A DNA stretch of 64,000 bases, taken from assembly GCA_020637675.1 (NCBI GenBank), contig JACKKD010000002.1, positions 434,001 through 498,000 on the forward strand, written 5' to 3'. Shown piece by piece: positions 32,391-41,805 of this stretch. The DNA comes from Paracoccaceae bacterium. GTDB taxonomy: Bacteria; Pseudomonadota; Alphaproteobacteria; Rhodobacterales; Rhodobacteraceae. A model generated the notes under the pieces. It saw only the letters and a list, made by a program, of their open reading frames with translations. It did not search any database and was not told the DNA's origin. A program made the translations under genes and the position numbers. Numbering within the stretch: the stretch's first letter is position 1; every line of letters begins with the position of its first letter.

Positions 32391-33370
32391 TGCTGCCCAA
32401 GGTGGAGCTGCACCTGCACCTCGAAGGCGCGGCGCCGCCTGCCTTCATCCGCGGGCTGGCCGCGGAAAGGCACATCGACATCGGCCGGGTGTTCGATGAG
32501 CGTGGCGGTTACGCCTTCACCGACTTCTGGCACTTCCTGAAGGTCTACGAAGCCGCGACCTCGGTCCTGACCACGCCCGGCGACTACAGACGGCTGACCC
32601 GCGCCGTGCTGGCGGAAAGCGCGGCATCGGGCGTGATCTATACCGAAGCCTTCCTCAGCCCCGATTTCTGCGGCGGGCGCGATCTTTCGGCCTGGCGCGA
32701 CTATCTTGCCGCGATCCGCGAGGCGGCGGAAGAGGCCGAGCGGCAGGAAGGTATCGTGATGCGCGGGATCGTCACGCCGATCCGCCATTTCGGACCGGAG
32801 AAGGCGCGGGAGACGGCGATCTGCGCCGTCGAGACGGCCGGAGACTGGCTTGTCGGCTTCGGCCTTGCCGGGGACGAAAAGTCCGGCAATCCCAAAGACT
32901 TCTCCTGGGCCTTTGATGCGGCACGCGAAGCCGGGCTCAGGCTTACCTGCCACGCCGGCGAGTGGGGCGGGCCGCAAAGCGTGCGCGACGCGATCCGCGA
33001 CCTCCGCGTCGAGCGGATCGGCCATGGCGTGCGCGCCATCGAGGACCTCGCGCTCGTCGATGAGATTGCGGAGCGGGGCACCGTGCTGGAGGTCTGCCCC
33101 GGCTCCAACGTGGCGCTCGGGCTTTACCCGTCCTTCCGCGCCCATCCGATCCACCGCCTGAGGGAGAGGGGCGTGAAGGTTACGGTCTCGACCGACGACC
33201 CGCCCTTCTTCCACACCACGATGGAACGCGAATACGCTCTGCTGGCCGAGGCTTTCGACTGGGACGACGGCGTCTTCGGCGTGATCGCGCGCACCTCGGC
33301 GGAAGCTGCGTTCTGCACTGAGGAAACACGCAAGAAGCTTCTGAAAATACTGGAGAAAGCGCATGCTTGA
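32390..33370 (+). CDS. add: Adenosine deaminase
   Basis: Add converts adenosine and deoxyadenosine to inosines. The 326-residue TIM-barrel enzyme shows the zinc histidines in KVELHLHLEGA, the HAGEWGGP motif (His plus catalytic Glu), RIGHGVRAI, and STDDPPFFHT with the zinc Asp. The SLDDPxFF-like motif is typical of Add rather than AMP deaminase. ATG 32390 shares its A with the deoB stop (CTGATG). The 3' end overlaps upp by 8 bases. Confidence 0.92.
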   Translation: MLPKVELHLHLEGAAPPAFIRGLAAERHIDIGRVFDERGGYAFTDFWHFLKVYEAATSVLTTPGDYRRLTRAVLAESAASGVIYTEAFLSPDFCGGRDLSAWRDYLAAIREAAEEAERQEGIVMRGIVTPIRHFGPEKARETAICAVETAGDWLVGFGLAGDEKSGNPKDFSWAFDAAREAGLRLTCHAGEWGGPQSVRDAIRDLRVERIGHGVRAIEDLALVDEIAERGTVLEVCPGSNVALGLYPSFRAHPIHRLRERGVKVTVSTDDPPFFHTTMEREYALLAEAFDWDDGVFGVIARTSAEAAFCTEETRKKLLKILEKAHA

Positions 33371-33995
33371 GCATCTGACCGTCGTCAAACATCCGCTGGT
33401 GCAGCACAAGCTGACGCTGATGAGGGAAAAGGACACCTCGACCAATTCCTTCCGCCGCCTCCTGCGCGAAATCAGCCAGCTTCTGGCCTACGAGATCACC
33501 CGCGAGATGGAGATGACGACAAAGCACATCGAGACGCCCCTGTGCGCCATGGACGCCCCGGTGATCGACGGCAAGAAGCTCGCACTCATTTCGATCCTCC
33601 GGGCCGGCAACGGCTTGCTCGACGGGGTGCTGGAACTCATTCCGGCGGCGCGGGTCGGCTTCGTCGGGCTCTACCGCGACCCCGAGACGCTGCAGCCGGT
33701 GCAGTACTACTACAAGGTGCCTTCGGAACTGGAGAACCGGCTGGTGATCGCCCTCGACCCGATGCTGGCGACCGGCAACTCCTCGGCGGCGGCGGTGGAA
33801 CTTCTCAAGAAATCAGGGGCCAGGAACATCCGCTTCATGTGTCTTCTGGCCGCGCCCGAGGGTGTGGCGCGGATGAAGGAGGCGCACCCCGACGTGCCCA
33901 TCGTCACAGCCGCTGTGGACGACTGCCTGAATGACCATGGATATATTGTCCCTGGGCTAGGGGATGCGGGCGACCGCATGTTCGGCACAAAATAG
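33363..33995 (+). CDS. upp: Uracil phosphoribosyltransferase
   Basis: Upp makes UMP from uracil and PRPP, finishing pyrimidine salvage begun by Cdd and DeoA. The 210-residue product has the PRPP-binding loop IALDPMLATGNSSAAAVELLKKSGA (about 129-153), the N-terminal HPLVQHKLTLMREKDTSTNSFRRLLREIS and the uracil-binding C terminus NDHGYIVPGLGDAGDRMFGTK. It overlaps add by 8 bases, closing the five-gene salvage operon. Confidence 0.97.
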   Translation: MLEHLTVVKHPLVQHKLTLMREKDTSTNSFRRLLREISQLLAYEITREMEMTTKHIETPLCAMDAPVIDGKKLALISILRAGNGLLDGVLELIPAARVGFVGLYRDPETLQPVQYYYKVPSELENRLVIALDPMLATGNSSAAAVELLKKSGARNIRFMCLLAAPEGVARMKEAHPDVPIVTAAVDDCLNDHGYIVPGLGDAGDRMFGTK

Positions 33996-34061
33996 GCCGT
34001 TTTCGCTTTACGGATGCGCCTGGCTTTGGCATTCTGCCCCGAACGAGAAACGGGGCGGAAG

Positions 34062-35057
34062 ATGCAGGTATTCAAGTCGGTGTCGGCCGCGATTCTTGCG
34101 GCTGCGATGGCGGGGCTCCCGGCGGGGGCGCAGTCGCTGACAAAGGTGGACGGGCCGAGGGAGCCGCCGCCTGCGGGCTTCACCGGAAACCAGTATGTGG
34201 ACAGTGCCGGCTGCGTCTTCATCCGCGCCGGGGTGGGCGGACAGACCACATGGGTGCCGCGGGTGAACCGCGACCGCAAGCTCGTCTGCGGCTACGAGCC
34301 GACCTTCCCGCCGGGGATGCTGGAGGCCGCGGCGGCGGTGAAGGCAGGACAGTCGGTCCCGGCCGAGCCGGAGGCCCCCGCCGAACCTGCGGCCGCCGAA
34401 TCCGCGCCTGCCGCCACGTCGGCGCCGGCCCTGATTGCAGCCCCGGCGTCTAGGCCCGCGCCGGCGAAGGCGGCGGTATCGGCGCCCTCTGCTCCGAAAT
34501 CTTCCGCCGCAAAGCCGCGCGAGCTTCGTCTCGTGCGCGCCGGCGCGATCGATCGGGCCGCAACGCTCTGTCTGGAGCGGGTCGCCGCGGCGCAACGCTA
34601 CCTTCTCAGCGACGGCCAGCGGGTGACCCAGTGCGCGGCGGAGGCTCCGGCGGAGCCGGTCGCCTGGTTGAACGCCCTCGGGGTTCCGGGCGTCAGGGTC
34701 GTCCCGGGCGCGGCCACGACCGCGGAAACCGAGCGGGCCCTGAAGGCCGACAAGGGCGCCTACAAGGTCGTCTGGCAGCGCGGCGAGATTGCCTCCACCG
34801 GGGCCGCGGCACGACAGGCGCCGGCCGGTCAGGGCGGCTATGTTCAGGTGGGCGTCTTCGCCGAGCCGGCGAACGCGGCCAGGGCCATCGCGCGGTTGAG
34901 GTCCGTTGGCCTTCCCGTGGCGAGTTCGACCGGACGGAACGGCGGCCGCGCGGTGAAGGCGATCATGGCGGGGCCCTTCGCCTCGGCCGCGGAGCTTCAG
35001 GCGGCGCTCGCGAGCGTCCGCACGGCCGGCTACCGGGACGCCTATATCCGCGGTTGA
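34062..35057 (+). CDS. Exported SPOR-domain protein
   Basis: A 331-residue periplasmic protein: signal peptide (about 1-24, MAGLPAGAQS), an N-terminal conserved part with paired cysteines (SAGCVFIRAG and KLVCGYEP), a long Ala/Pro linker, a segment with two more cysteines, and a C-terminal SPOR domain (GGYVQVGVFAEPANAARAIARL to YIRG) that binds denuded peptidoglycan. ATG 34062 has GGCGGAAG upstream. SPOR proteins usually go to the division site; the exact role is not known. Confidence 0.85.
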   Translation: MQVFKSVSAAILAAAMAGLPAGAQSLTKVDGPREPPPAGFTGNQYVDSAGCVFIRAGVGGQTTWVPRVNRDRKLVCGYEPTFPPGMLEAAAAVKAGQSVPAEPEAPAEPAAAESAPAATSAPALIAAPASRPAPAKAAVSAPSAPKSSAAKPRELRLVRAGAIDRAATLCLERVAAAQRYLLSDGQRVTQCAAEAPAEPVAWLNALGVPGVRVVPGAATTAETERALKADKGAYKVVWQRGEIASTGAAARQAPAGQGGYVQVGVFAEPANAARAIARLRSVGLPVASSTGRNGGRAVKAIMAGPFASAAELQAALASVRTAGYRDAYIRG

Positions 35058-35061
35058 GCGG

Positions 35062-36081
35062 TCATCCGGCGCAGACGCCCTGAAGCGCGACCCAGTCGGT
35101 GTCGTCGAGGACCGGCCGCTCGGGTGACCTGCCGCGCAGAGGATCCGCCTCGATCAGCGTCAGTACGCTTTCGCCGGAGGGGTCGAGCGCATAGGCATAG
35201 GGCGACGAGGCGACACCTGCCGCCGCGAACCGGTCGATCAGTGCCTGCTCCGCCACCATCGGCCTTTCGCCGCCGAGAAGCGTCTCGCCCGCCCCGGCGA
35301 CGGCGCCCTGAGGCAGGTCGCCCGTGGTGAGAAGCGTGAAGGTCGCGCGCAGTCCGGCATGGCGAAGCACGGTGACGAGCGGGTCTTCCACCGCCGCCGC
35401 GAGGTCGGCCGCCAGCACCTCGCCCGCCGCGACCTCGGGCGTGTCGGCGCCTTCGACCAGCGCCCTGCCCAGCACGATGATCCCCCCCGGCAGGACGAGG
35501 GAGCGGGCGATGCCGTCGGGCACGACGAAGATTTCCCCCGCGGGGCCGAGGAGCCGTTCGTGCAGCCGCGCCAGCGCCTCCTGCCCCTCGGGGCTCGCGC
35601 AGGGCGTGCCGGCCAGCCGCGCGAGGTCGGCCAGGACGGCGCGGCCGATCTCCTGCCGCTTTGCGAAGGGCAGGGAGGCTGCGGTGTGGCGGACAAGTGC
35701 GTCCGGCATCAAGAAGACCAGGGCACCGGCCACGGCCGCGAGCGCGCCGCCGAGAAGTGCCCGTCGCAGGCGCCCCGGATGCGGCCGCCGCGCCTCGATC
35801 AGCTGATGGACCTTGGCGATGGCGGCGACCATCGCCTCGTCGTCGATCTCCAGCTCCTCCTCGGCATCCATGGCGGGGGCAAAGCGGGCCGGCAGCGCAG
35901 GCCCGGGAAGGCGCACGGTCGCTGGCAGCGACCAGTGCGCCAGCGCGCGTCCGCTCCGCGTCTCGGAAATCACCAGCGTGGCGTCGCCGAAGGAGACGAT
36001 GACCTCGCGCCGCTGCGCCTCGGGTCCGTCGCGCCACAGGCCGGTGCATTCCAGCCGCTGGTATTCCTGAAGCGCCGTCAT
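35062..36081 (-). CDS. Membrane protein with degenerate M48-peptidase-like domain
   Basis: A 339-residue protein with a cytoplasmic N-terminal part (1-105), one membrane segment (about 108-125) and a periplasmic C-terminal part. The C-terminal part contains LPGGIIVLGRALVEG (197-211), like the strand before the zinc helix of M48 peptidases, but where HExxH is expected the sequence reads AGEVLAADLAA (219-229), so zinc ligands are missing. It is probably a non-catalytic relative. ATG 36081 gives the start MTALQEYQRLE. It converges with the SPOR gene. Confidence 0.6.
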   Translation of the reverse strand: MTALQEYQRLECTGLWRDGPEAQRREVIVSFGDATLVISETRSGRALAHWSLPATVRLPGPALPARFAPAMDAEEELEIDDEAMVAAIAKVHQLIEARRPHPGRLRRALLGGALAAVAGALVFLMPDALVRHTAASLPFAKRQEIGRAVLADLARLAGTPCASPEGQEALARLHERLLGPAGEIFVVPDGIARSLVLPGGIIVLGRALVEGADTPEVAAGEVLAADLAAAVEDPLVTVLRHAGLRATFTLLTTGDLPQGAVAGAGETLLGGERPMVAEQALIDRFAAAGVASSPYAYALDPSGESVLTLIEADPLRGRSPERPVLDDTDWVALQGVCAG

Positions 36082-36159
36082 CGGCGGGCGGGCCTGCTCG
36101 CTGCCTCGATTGGCGGGCAGGATAGCCGATGCCGCCCCCCCGGACAATGCGCGCAGGCG

Positions 36160-37785
36160 CTACATCAGCTTGGCCACCGCACGCAGTTCGAACTTCTGGA
36201 TCTTGCCGGTGGAGGTCTTCGGCAGTTCGGTAAAGACGACGTGCTTCGGCGTCTTGAAGCCGGCAAGCCGGGCGCGGGCGAAGGCGATCAGGTCGGCCTC
36301 CGTCGCCGTCTGCCCCTCCTTCAGTTCGACGAAGGCGCATGGCACCTCGCCCCATTTCTCGTCCGGCTTGGCCACGACGGCGCAGAGGAGCACGGCGGGG
36401 TGGTGCATGAGCACGCCCTCCACCTCCACCGAGGAGACGTTCTCGCCGCCCGAGATGATGATGTCCTTCGCGCGGTCGGTGATCTTGATGTAGCCGTCCT
36501 CGGTGAGATAGGCGATGTCGCCGGAATGGAACCAGCCGTCGCGGAACGCCTCGGCGGTGGCCTCCGGGTTGCGGTAATAGCCCTTCATCACCGAATTGCC
36601 GCGCAGCACGACCTCGCCGAGATGCCGGGTGTCGCGCGGCACCTCGACGCCGGTGTCGTCGTGGACGGTCGCGGCCTCCATCATCGGCATCGCGACCCCG
36701 GTCCGCGCCTTCAAGGCGGCGCGCGCCTCGCCTTCCACGCCATCCCATTCCGGCTTCCAGAGACATTCGGTGACATGACCGAAGGTTTCGGTGAGGCCGT
36801 AGACCTGGGTGACGTTGAAGCCGAGCGGCTCGATCGCGGCGAGCGTCGCGGCCGGCGGCGGTGCGCCGGCGGTGAAGACCTCGACCACGTGGTCGAAGGC
36901 GCGGCGTTCCTCCGCCTTTGCGTTGATGATCGCATTGAGGACGATCGGCGCGCCGCCGAAATGCGTCACCCCCTCGTCGGCAATGGCAGCGTAGATGTTC
37001 CTGGCGGTAATGTCGCGGCAGCAGACGAGCGTCCCGCCGAGAAGCGGGATCATCCAGGTGTGGCACCAGCCGTTGCAGTGGAAGAGCGGCACGATGGTCA
37101 GGTACACCGGGCGCAGAACCATGCGCCAGCTCACCACCGTGCCCATGGTCATCAGGTGGGCGCCGCGGTGGTGATAAACGACACCCTTCGGCCGACCCGT
37201 GGTGCCCGACGTGTAGTTGAGCGCGATCGATTCCCATTCGTCCTCGGGCAGGACCCATGGCGCGCCCGGATCGCCCCCGGCGAGGAGGTCCTCGTATTCG
37301 AGGTACCGGCCCGTGGCGGTGATCCCCGCCTCGGGGTCGGCCACCTCGATGATCTCCGGTGCGGGGCCGGTCATCGCCTTGACCGCCGCTTCGGCGAGCG
37401 GCAGGAAGGCCGTGTCCACCAGCACGACCTTTGCCTGCCCGTGATCGAGGATGTAGCGCACCGTATCGGCATCGAGCCGGATGTTGATCGTGTTGAGGAT
37501 CGCGCCGGCGGCGGGCACGCCGAAGTGCGCTTCGGCCTGTGCGGGGATGTTGGGCAGGATCGTCGCCACCACGTCGCCCGGTCTCACCCGCCGCAGCGCA
37601 AGTGCCGAGGCGAGCCGGCTTACCCGCGCATGGTACTCCGCATAGCTGCGGCGCATACTGCCATAGACCACGGCCGTCTCACCGGCGAAGTGGTCGGCCG
37701 CGCGGCCAAGATGCGACAGGGGCGTCAGCGCCACGAAGTTCGCGCGGTTCTTCTCCAGCCCCGTTTCGTCGGCCAGCCAGCCCAT
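36160..37785 (-). CDS. AMP-dependent acyl-CoA synthetase (fatty acid/AAE type)
   Basis: A 541-residue acyl-CoA ligase activating a carboxylic acid with ATP and CoA. Motifs: ATP loop LNYTSGTTGRPKGVVYHHRG, LFHCNGWCHTWMIPLLGGT, QVYGLTETFGHVTE, WFHSGDIAYLTEDGYIKITDRAKDIIISGGENVSS, and the catalytic lysine in LPKTSTGKIQKFELR. The LFHCNGW segment is typical of medium/long-chain and plant AAE-like enzymes; 3-methylmercaptopropionate (DmdB-like) is another possibility. ATG 37785 has GGGGAGGAG just upstream; the open frame reaching back to 39651 is an artefact. It probably feeds the beta-oxidation genes at 39534-48641. Confidence 0.88.
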   Translation of the reverse strand: MGWLADETGLEKNRANFVALTPLSHLGRAADHFAGETAVVYGSMRRSYAEYHARVSRLASALALRRVRPGDVVATILPNIPAQAEAHFGVPAAGAILNTINIRLDADTVRYILDHGQAKVVLVDTAFLPLAEAAVKAMTGPAPEIIEVADPEAGITATGRYLEYEDLLAGGDPGAPWVLPEDEWESIALNYTSGTTGRPKGVVYHHRGAHLMTMGTVVSWRMVLRPVYLTIVPLFHCNGWCHTWMIPLLGGTLVCCRDITARNIYAAIADEGVTHFGGAPIVLNAIINAKAEERRAFDHVVEVFTAGAPPPAATLAAIEPLGFNVTQVYGLTETFGHVTECLWKPEWDGVEGEARAALKARTGVAMPMMEAATVHDDTGVEVPRDTRHLGEVVLRGNSVMKGYYRNPEATAEAFRDGWFHSGDIAYLTEDGYIKITDRAKDIIISGGENVSSVEVEGVLMHHPAVLLCAVVAKPDEKWGEVPCAFVELKEGQTATEADLIAFARARLAGFKTPKHVVFTELPKTSTGKIQKFELRAVAKLM

Positions 37786-37878
37786 GGTCTCCTCCCCGTC
37801 TCGCCACGTCGCTAACGGACGCGCAGTTTCATGCTTGCCCGGCTTTATGGGTTTGAGCAAGCAAGACACGGAGACCGG

Positions 37879-38802
37879 ATGACGACCCTTGCCGACCCCG
37901 CCCGGGAAAGCCGCACGCTTGTCGCGGCGGGGCTGATATTCGTCTATGCCATGGTCATCGGTTTCACCGACAACTTCGTGCGGGTGATCGCCGAGGATGC
38001 CGGGCTCTGGCAGTTCCATGCAGTGCGGATGGTGATGGCGATCGCGATCCTGTTGGTCCTTGCGCCGTTCTTCGGGCTCAGGCTGCGGCCGGCGCGTCCC
38101 GGCGCAGTCGCGCTGCGCAGCGCGGTGCACGGGATGGCGATGATGATCTACTTCGGCTGCCTCGCCTTCCTGCCGGTCGCGACCGTGGCGGCGGGCCTGT
38201 TCACGGCGCCGATCTTCACGCTCCTCATCTCGCGCTTCGCCTATGGGCAGCGGATCGGGCCGTTCCGCATCCTCGCGGTCGCGGTGGGTTTTCTCGGCGT
38301 GATCCTGGTTCTGAAGCCAGGGCAGGGCGGCGATCTTGGCCTGGCGACCGTGCTGCCGGTCGTCGCCGGAGTGCTCTACGCGCTCGGCAACATCGCCACC
38401 AGAACCTGGTGCGCGGGCGAACGCGCCGAGGTGATGCTCGCGGGCTTCTTTCTTGCACTCGGCACCTTCGGGCTGATCGGCATGGCGATCCTCGCGTTCT
38501 GGCAGCCCGCGGTGCCTTCCGGGGTGGAGGGGTTCGTCCTGCGCGGGCCGGCCTGGCCCACGGGGCGCTTCCTCTTCTGGACCTTCGTGCAGGCGGCGGG
38601 ATCGCTTCTCGGTGTCGGCATGATGATCCGCGCCTACCAGATCGCAGACGCGGGGCGGGTCGCCATCTTCGAATACGTGATCCTGCCGGCTTCGGCCTTC
38701 TGGACCTGGGCGCTCTGGGGAGAGACGCTCGGCCCGCTGGCCGTCGCCGGCATCCTCCTGATCTTCGCGGCCGGGTTCATCATCGCGCTGCGCGGCCGCT
38801 AG
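37879..38802 (+). CDS. EamA/DMT-family permease
   Basis: A 307-residue inner-membrane protein with about ten hydrophobic segments arranged as two EamA repeats. Typical segments are LIFVYAMVIGFTDNFVRVIA, VATVAAGLFTAPIFTLLISRFAYGQRIGP (the conserved repeat end) and IAIFEYVILPASAFWTWALWGETLG-like repeat 2. These drug/metabolite transporters usually export amino acids or other small metabolites; substrate unknown. ATG 37879 has GGAG upstream. It is divergent from the acyl-CoA synthetase and 9 bases ahead of the sulfotransferase gene. Confidence 0.88.
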   Translation: MTTLADPARESRTLVAAGLIFVYAMVIGFTDNFVRVIAEDAGLWQFHAVRMVMAIAILLVLAPFFGLRLRPARPGAVALRSAVHGMAMMIYFGCLAFLPVATVAAGLFTAPIFTLLISRFAYGQRIGPFRILAVAVGFLGVILVLKPGQGGDLGLATVLPVVAGVLYALGNIATRTWCAGERAEVMLAGFFLALGTFGLIGMAILAFWQPAVPSGVEGFVLRGPAWPTGRFLFWTFVQAAGSLLGVGMMIRAYQIADAGRVAIFEYVILPASAFWTWALWGETLGPLAVAGILLIFAAGFIIALRGR

Positions 38803-38811
38803 GGGGCGACC

Positions 38812-39468
38812 GTGATCCTGTCGCGCGGACGCCGGTACATCTTCATCCACATCCCCAAGACCGGCGGCACGGCCCTGACGCTCGCGCTCGAGGGGCGCGC
38901 CATGCGCGACGACGTGATCCTGGCGGACACGCCGAAGGGACGCGCGCGGCGGCACCGGATCAGGGGTGCGAAGGCGGCGGGGCGGCTCTGGAAACACGCG
39001 ACCCTCGCCGATATCCGCGGGCTCGCGAGCGACGAAGATATTGCGGCCTTCTTCACCTTCACCCTCGTCCGCAACCCCTGGAACCGGATGGTGAGCTATT
39101 ACCACTGGCTCCGCGCCCAGACTTTCGCCCATCCGGCGGTGGCGCTCGCACGCAAGACGGACTTCACGGGCTTCCTTGCGGCCCCCGCGACGCAGGCATC
39201 CATCGCCGCGCATCCCTACGCAAGCTATGTGACCGACGGCGCGGGGCGGGAACGCTGCGACCTCTTCCTCAGGCTCGAACACCTCGCCGAGGACGCGGCA
39301 CCGCTCGAAGCCCATCTCGGCTTCCGCCTGCCGGTCCTGCCCTTGGCCAATGCGTCCGAACGCGCACGCGACTGGCGCCCGTACTACACGGACGCAGGCG
39401 CCGCCACTGTTGCCGCGATCTGCGCCGCGGACATCGCCCGCTTCGGCTACCGTTTCGATCCCGGCTAG
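38812..39468 (+). CDS. Sulfotransferase-family protein
   Basis: A 218-residue protein with the PAPS-binding loop YIFIHIPKTGGTALTLAL (5'-phosphosulphate loop) near residue 9 and the 3'-phosphate motif FTLVRNPWNRMVSYYHW near 83, both characteristic of the sulfotransferase family 2 fold. Acceptor unknown; carbohydrates or lipids are usual. Start GTG 38812 has AGGGGG upstream. Probably co-transcribed with the EamA gene. Confidence 0.85.
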   Translation: MILSRGRRYIFIHIPKTGGTALTLALEGRAMRDDVILADTPKGRARRHRIRGAKAAGRLWKHATLADIRGLASDEDIAAFFTFTLVRNPWNRMVSYYHWLRAQTFAHPAVALARKTDFTGFLAAPATQASIAAHPYASYVTDGAGRERCDLFLRLEHLAEDAAPLEAHLGFRLPVLPLANASERARDWRPYYTDAGAATVAAICAADIARFGYRFDPG

Positions 39469-39533
39469 TCGTCTTCGTTGCGGAAATGGCCCGCGCGGGT
39501 CCAGGGGGCGCGAGGCCCCCGGCCCCGGTTTCG

Positions 39534-41732
39534 TCAGGCCGCTCTCCCGCCGGCTCCGAACCGTCCGTAGAAGCTCTGCTCCTTCGCCGCCATCTCGCGC
39601 AGGAGCGCGGGCGGGGCAAACCGCGCGCCCTTTGCGGCAAGGCCCTCGCAAATCTCCAGTGCCTTCCCCGCACCGATCATGTCGAGCCAGGAGAAGGGTC
39701 CGCCCGACCAGGGCGCAAAGCCCCAGCCGAGGATCGCGCCGACATCGCCTTCGCGGACGTCGGTGAGCACGCCTTCCTCCAGCGCGCGAACCGCCTCCAG
39801 CACCTGCACCATCATCAGCCGGTGCTGCACTTCCGTCAGGTCCGGCTGGATCGCCACCACCGGCCAGAGCTCTGCAAGGCCCTCCCAGAGGCCGAGTCGC
39901 CCGCCCTTTTCATCGTAGGCGTAGAAGCCCGCGTTGGCCTTGCGGCCGAGCCGTCCGCGGTCGGCCATCGCGAACAGAACCGTGTCGACGGCCGCGTCCG
40001 GGTAGGCGGCCCCCATCGCCGATTTCGTCGCCTTGGCGATCTTCACGCCGAGGTCGATCGAGGTCTCGTCCACCAGTTGCAAGGGTCCGACCGGGAACCC
40101 GAGAAGTCGCGCCGCGTTCTCGACGAGCGCCGGCTCCACGCCCTCGGCGACCATTCGTATGCCCTCGTTGATATAGGGGATAATGCAGCGGTTGGCGTAG
40201 AAGAACCGCGCGTCGTTGACGACGATCGGCGTCTTCCTGATCTGGCGCACGAAGTCGAGCGCCTTGGCCACCGCCACGTCGCCGGTCTCGTGCCCCCGGA
40301 TGATTTCCACCAGCATCATCTTGTCGACCGGACTGAAGAAATGGATGCCAATGAACTGCGCAGGGTGCCCTGAGGCGCGGGCCAGTTCACTGATCGGGAG
40401 GGTGGAGGTATTGGTGGCGAAGATCGCGCCCTCCGGCAGGACCGCCTCCGCCTTGGCCGTCACCTCGGCCTTCACCTTCATGTCCTCGAAGACGGCCTCG
40501 ACGATGAGGTCCGAGCCCGAGAGCGCGGCGTAGTCGGTCGTCGCGGTGATCCTGCCGAGCACCTCCGCCTTCTTCCCGGCCGTCACCTTGCCGCGCTTCA
40601 TCCCCTTGTCGAGAAGTCCCTCGGAATGGGACTTGCCCCTGTCGGCGGCCTCCTGGGTGGCGTCGATCAGGACGACCTCGATCCCGGCGTTCGCCGCCAC
40701 GTAGGCGATGCCGGCACCCATCATGCCGGCCCCGAGGACACCCAGTTTCCGCACGGTCTGGTCGGCGACCTTCGGCCGGTTCGCGCCCTTCTCCAGCGCC
40801 TCCTTGTTGAGGAAGAGCGAGCGGATCATCGCCGAGGACGACGGGTTCATGAGGACCGAGGTGAACCAGCGCGCCTCGATCGTCAGCGCGGTGTCGAAGG
40901 GCACAAGCGCGCCTTCATAGACCGCCGAGAGGAGCGCCTTCGCCGCCGGATAGACGCCCTGCGTCTTGCCGTGCACCATGGCATTGGCCCCGACGAAGGT
41001 CATGAAGCCCGCCGGGTGATAGGGGGCGCCGCCGGGCATCTTCCAGCCCTTCTGGTCCCAGGGCTTGACGATGTCGGCATCGGTGGCCGACAGCACCCAT
41101 TCCCTGGCGCGGGCGAGGAGCTGGTCGGGCGCCACGACCTCGTCGATGAGCCCGGCCGCCTTCGCCGCCTTCGGCTCCAGCATCTTGCCTTCGAGAAGCA
41201 CCGGCGCCGCCGCCATGGCGCCGACCATGCGCGAATAGCGCGTGGTGCCGCCGCCCCCGGGAAAGAGGCCGACGAGGATCTCCGGCAGGCCGATCTTCGC
41301 CTTCGGATTGTCCGCCATGATCCGGCGGTGGCAGGCGAGCGCGATCTCCGTCCCGATCCCGGCGCAGGTCCCCGGTATCGCGCAGGCGACCGGCTTGCCG
41401 CCCTTCAGGGTCTTCGGGTCCATCCCCGCGCGTTCCAGCTTTCGCAGGATATGGTGCCCCGACATGGTGAAGTCGAAGAGTCCCTGCGCCGGGTTCCCGC
41501 CGGCCTCCTCGCGGATCGAGGCCAGCACGTTCAGGTCCATGCCGCCGGCGAAGTCCTTCTTTCCGCTCGTGACGACGATTCCCCTCACCGCAGGGTCCGA
41601 AAGCGCGCGGTCCACCATGTCGGACACGAGGGCGAAACCTTCGCGGCTCATCACGTTCATGGACTTGCCCGGCACGTCCCAGGCGATCGTGGCGACGCCA
41701 TCGGCATCGACGGAATAGGTGAAGTCAGTCAT
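39534..41732 (-). CDS. fadJ: Bifunctional enoyl-CoA hydratase / 3-hydroxyacyl-CoA dehydrogenase
   Basis: The 732-residue enzyme hydrates enoyl-CoA and oxidises the 3-hydroxyacyl-CoA with NAD (FadB/FadJ type). The N-terminal crotonase domain (about 1-290) has the oxyanion loops DFAGGMDLNVLAS and CAIPGTCAGIGTEIALACH with LPEILVGLFPGGGGT; the dehydrogenase domain starts at about 330 with the NAD loop LGVLGAGMMGAGIAYVAANAG, followed by FIGIHFFSPVDKMMLVEI and the C-terminal VVNDARFFYANR region. It ends the long minus-strand beta-oxidation block, 73 bases after the NTF2-like gene. Call as FadJ versus FadB is uncertain. Confidence 0.9.
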   Translation of the reverse strand: MTDFTYSVDADGVATIAWDVPGKSMNVMSREGFALVSDMVDRALSDPAVRGIVVTSGKKDFAGGMDLNVLASIREEAGGNPAQGLFDFTMSGHHILRKLERAGMDPKTLKGGKPVACAIPGTCAGIGTEIALACHRRIMADNPKAKIGLPEILVGLFPGGGGTTRYSRMVGAMAAAPVLLEGKMLEPKAAKAAGLIDEVVAPDQLLARAREWVLSATDADIVKPWDQKGWKMPGGAPYHPAGFMTFVGANAMVHGKTQGVYPAAKALLSAVYEGALVPFDTALTIEARWFTSVLMNPSSSAMIRSLFLNKEALEKGANRPKVADQTVRKLGVLGAGMMGAGIAYVAANAGIEVVLIDATQEAADRGKSHSEGLLDKGMKRGKVTAGKKAEVLGRITATTDYAALSGSDLIVEAVFEDMKVKAEVTAKAEAVLPEGAIFATNTSTLPISELARASGHPAQFIGIHFFSPVDKMMLVEIIRGHETGDVAVAKALDFVRQIRKTPIVVNDARFFYANRCIIPYINEGIRMVAEGVEPALVENAARLLGFPVGPLQLVDETSIDLGVKIAKATKSAMGAAYPDAAVDTVLFAMADRGRLGRKANAGFYAYDEKGGRLGLWEGLAELWPVVAIQPDLTEVQHRLMMVQVLEAVRALEEGVLTDVREGDVGAILGWGFAPWSGGPFSWLDMIGAGKALEICEGLAAKGARFAPPALLREMAAKEQSFYGRFGAGGRAA

Positions 41733-41805
41733 CTCGTATCTCCCTCGGCGGATCGGCGGGCTGGCGTTCCGGCGCCCGCCGGATGGGTCTGTGAAGTCGG
41801 CGGCC

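Noticed and set aside
37786..39651. N-terminal extension of the acyl-CoA synthetase frame
   Set aside because: Runs antisense through the EamA and sulfotransferase genes, which have clear motifs on the plus strand.
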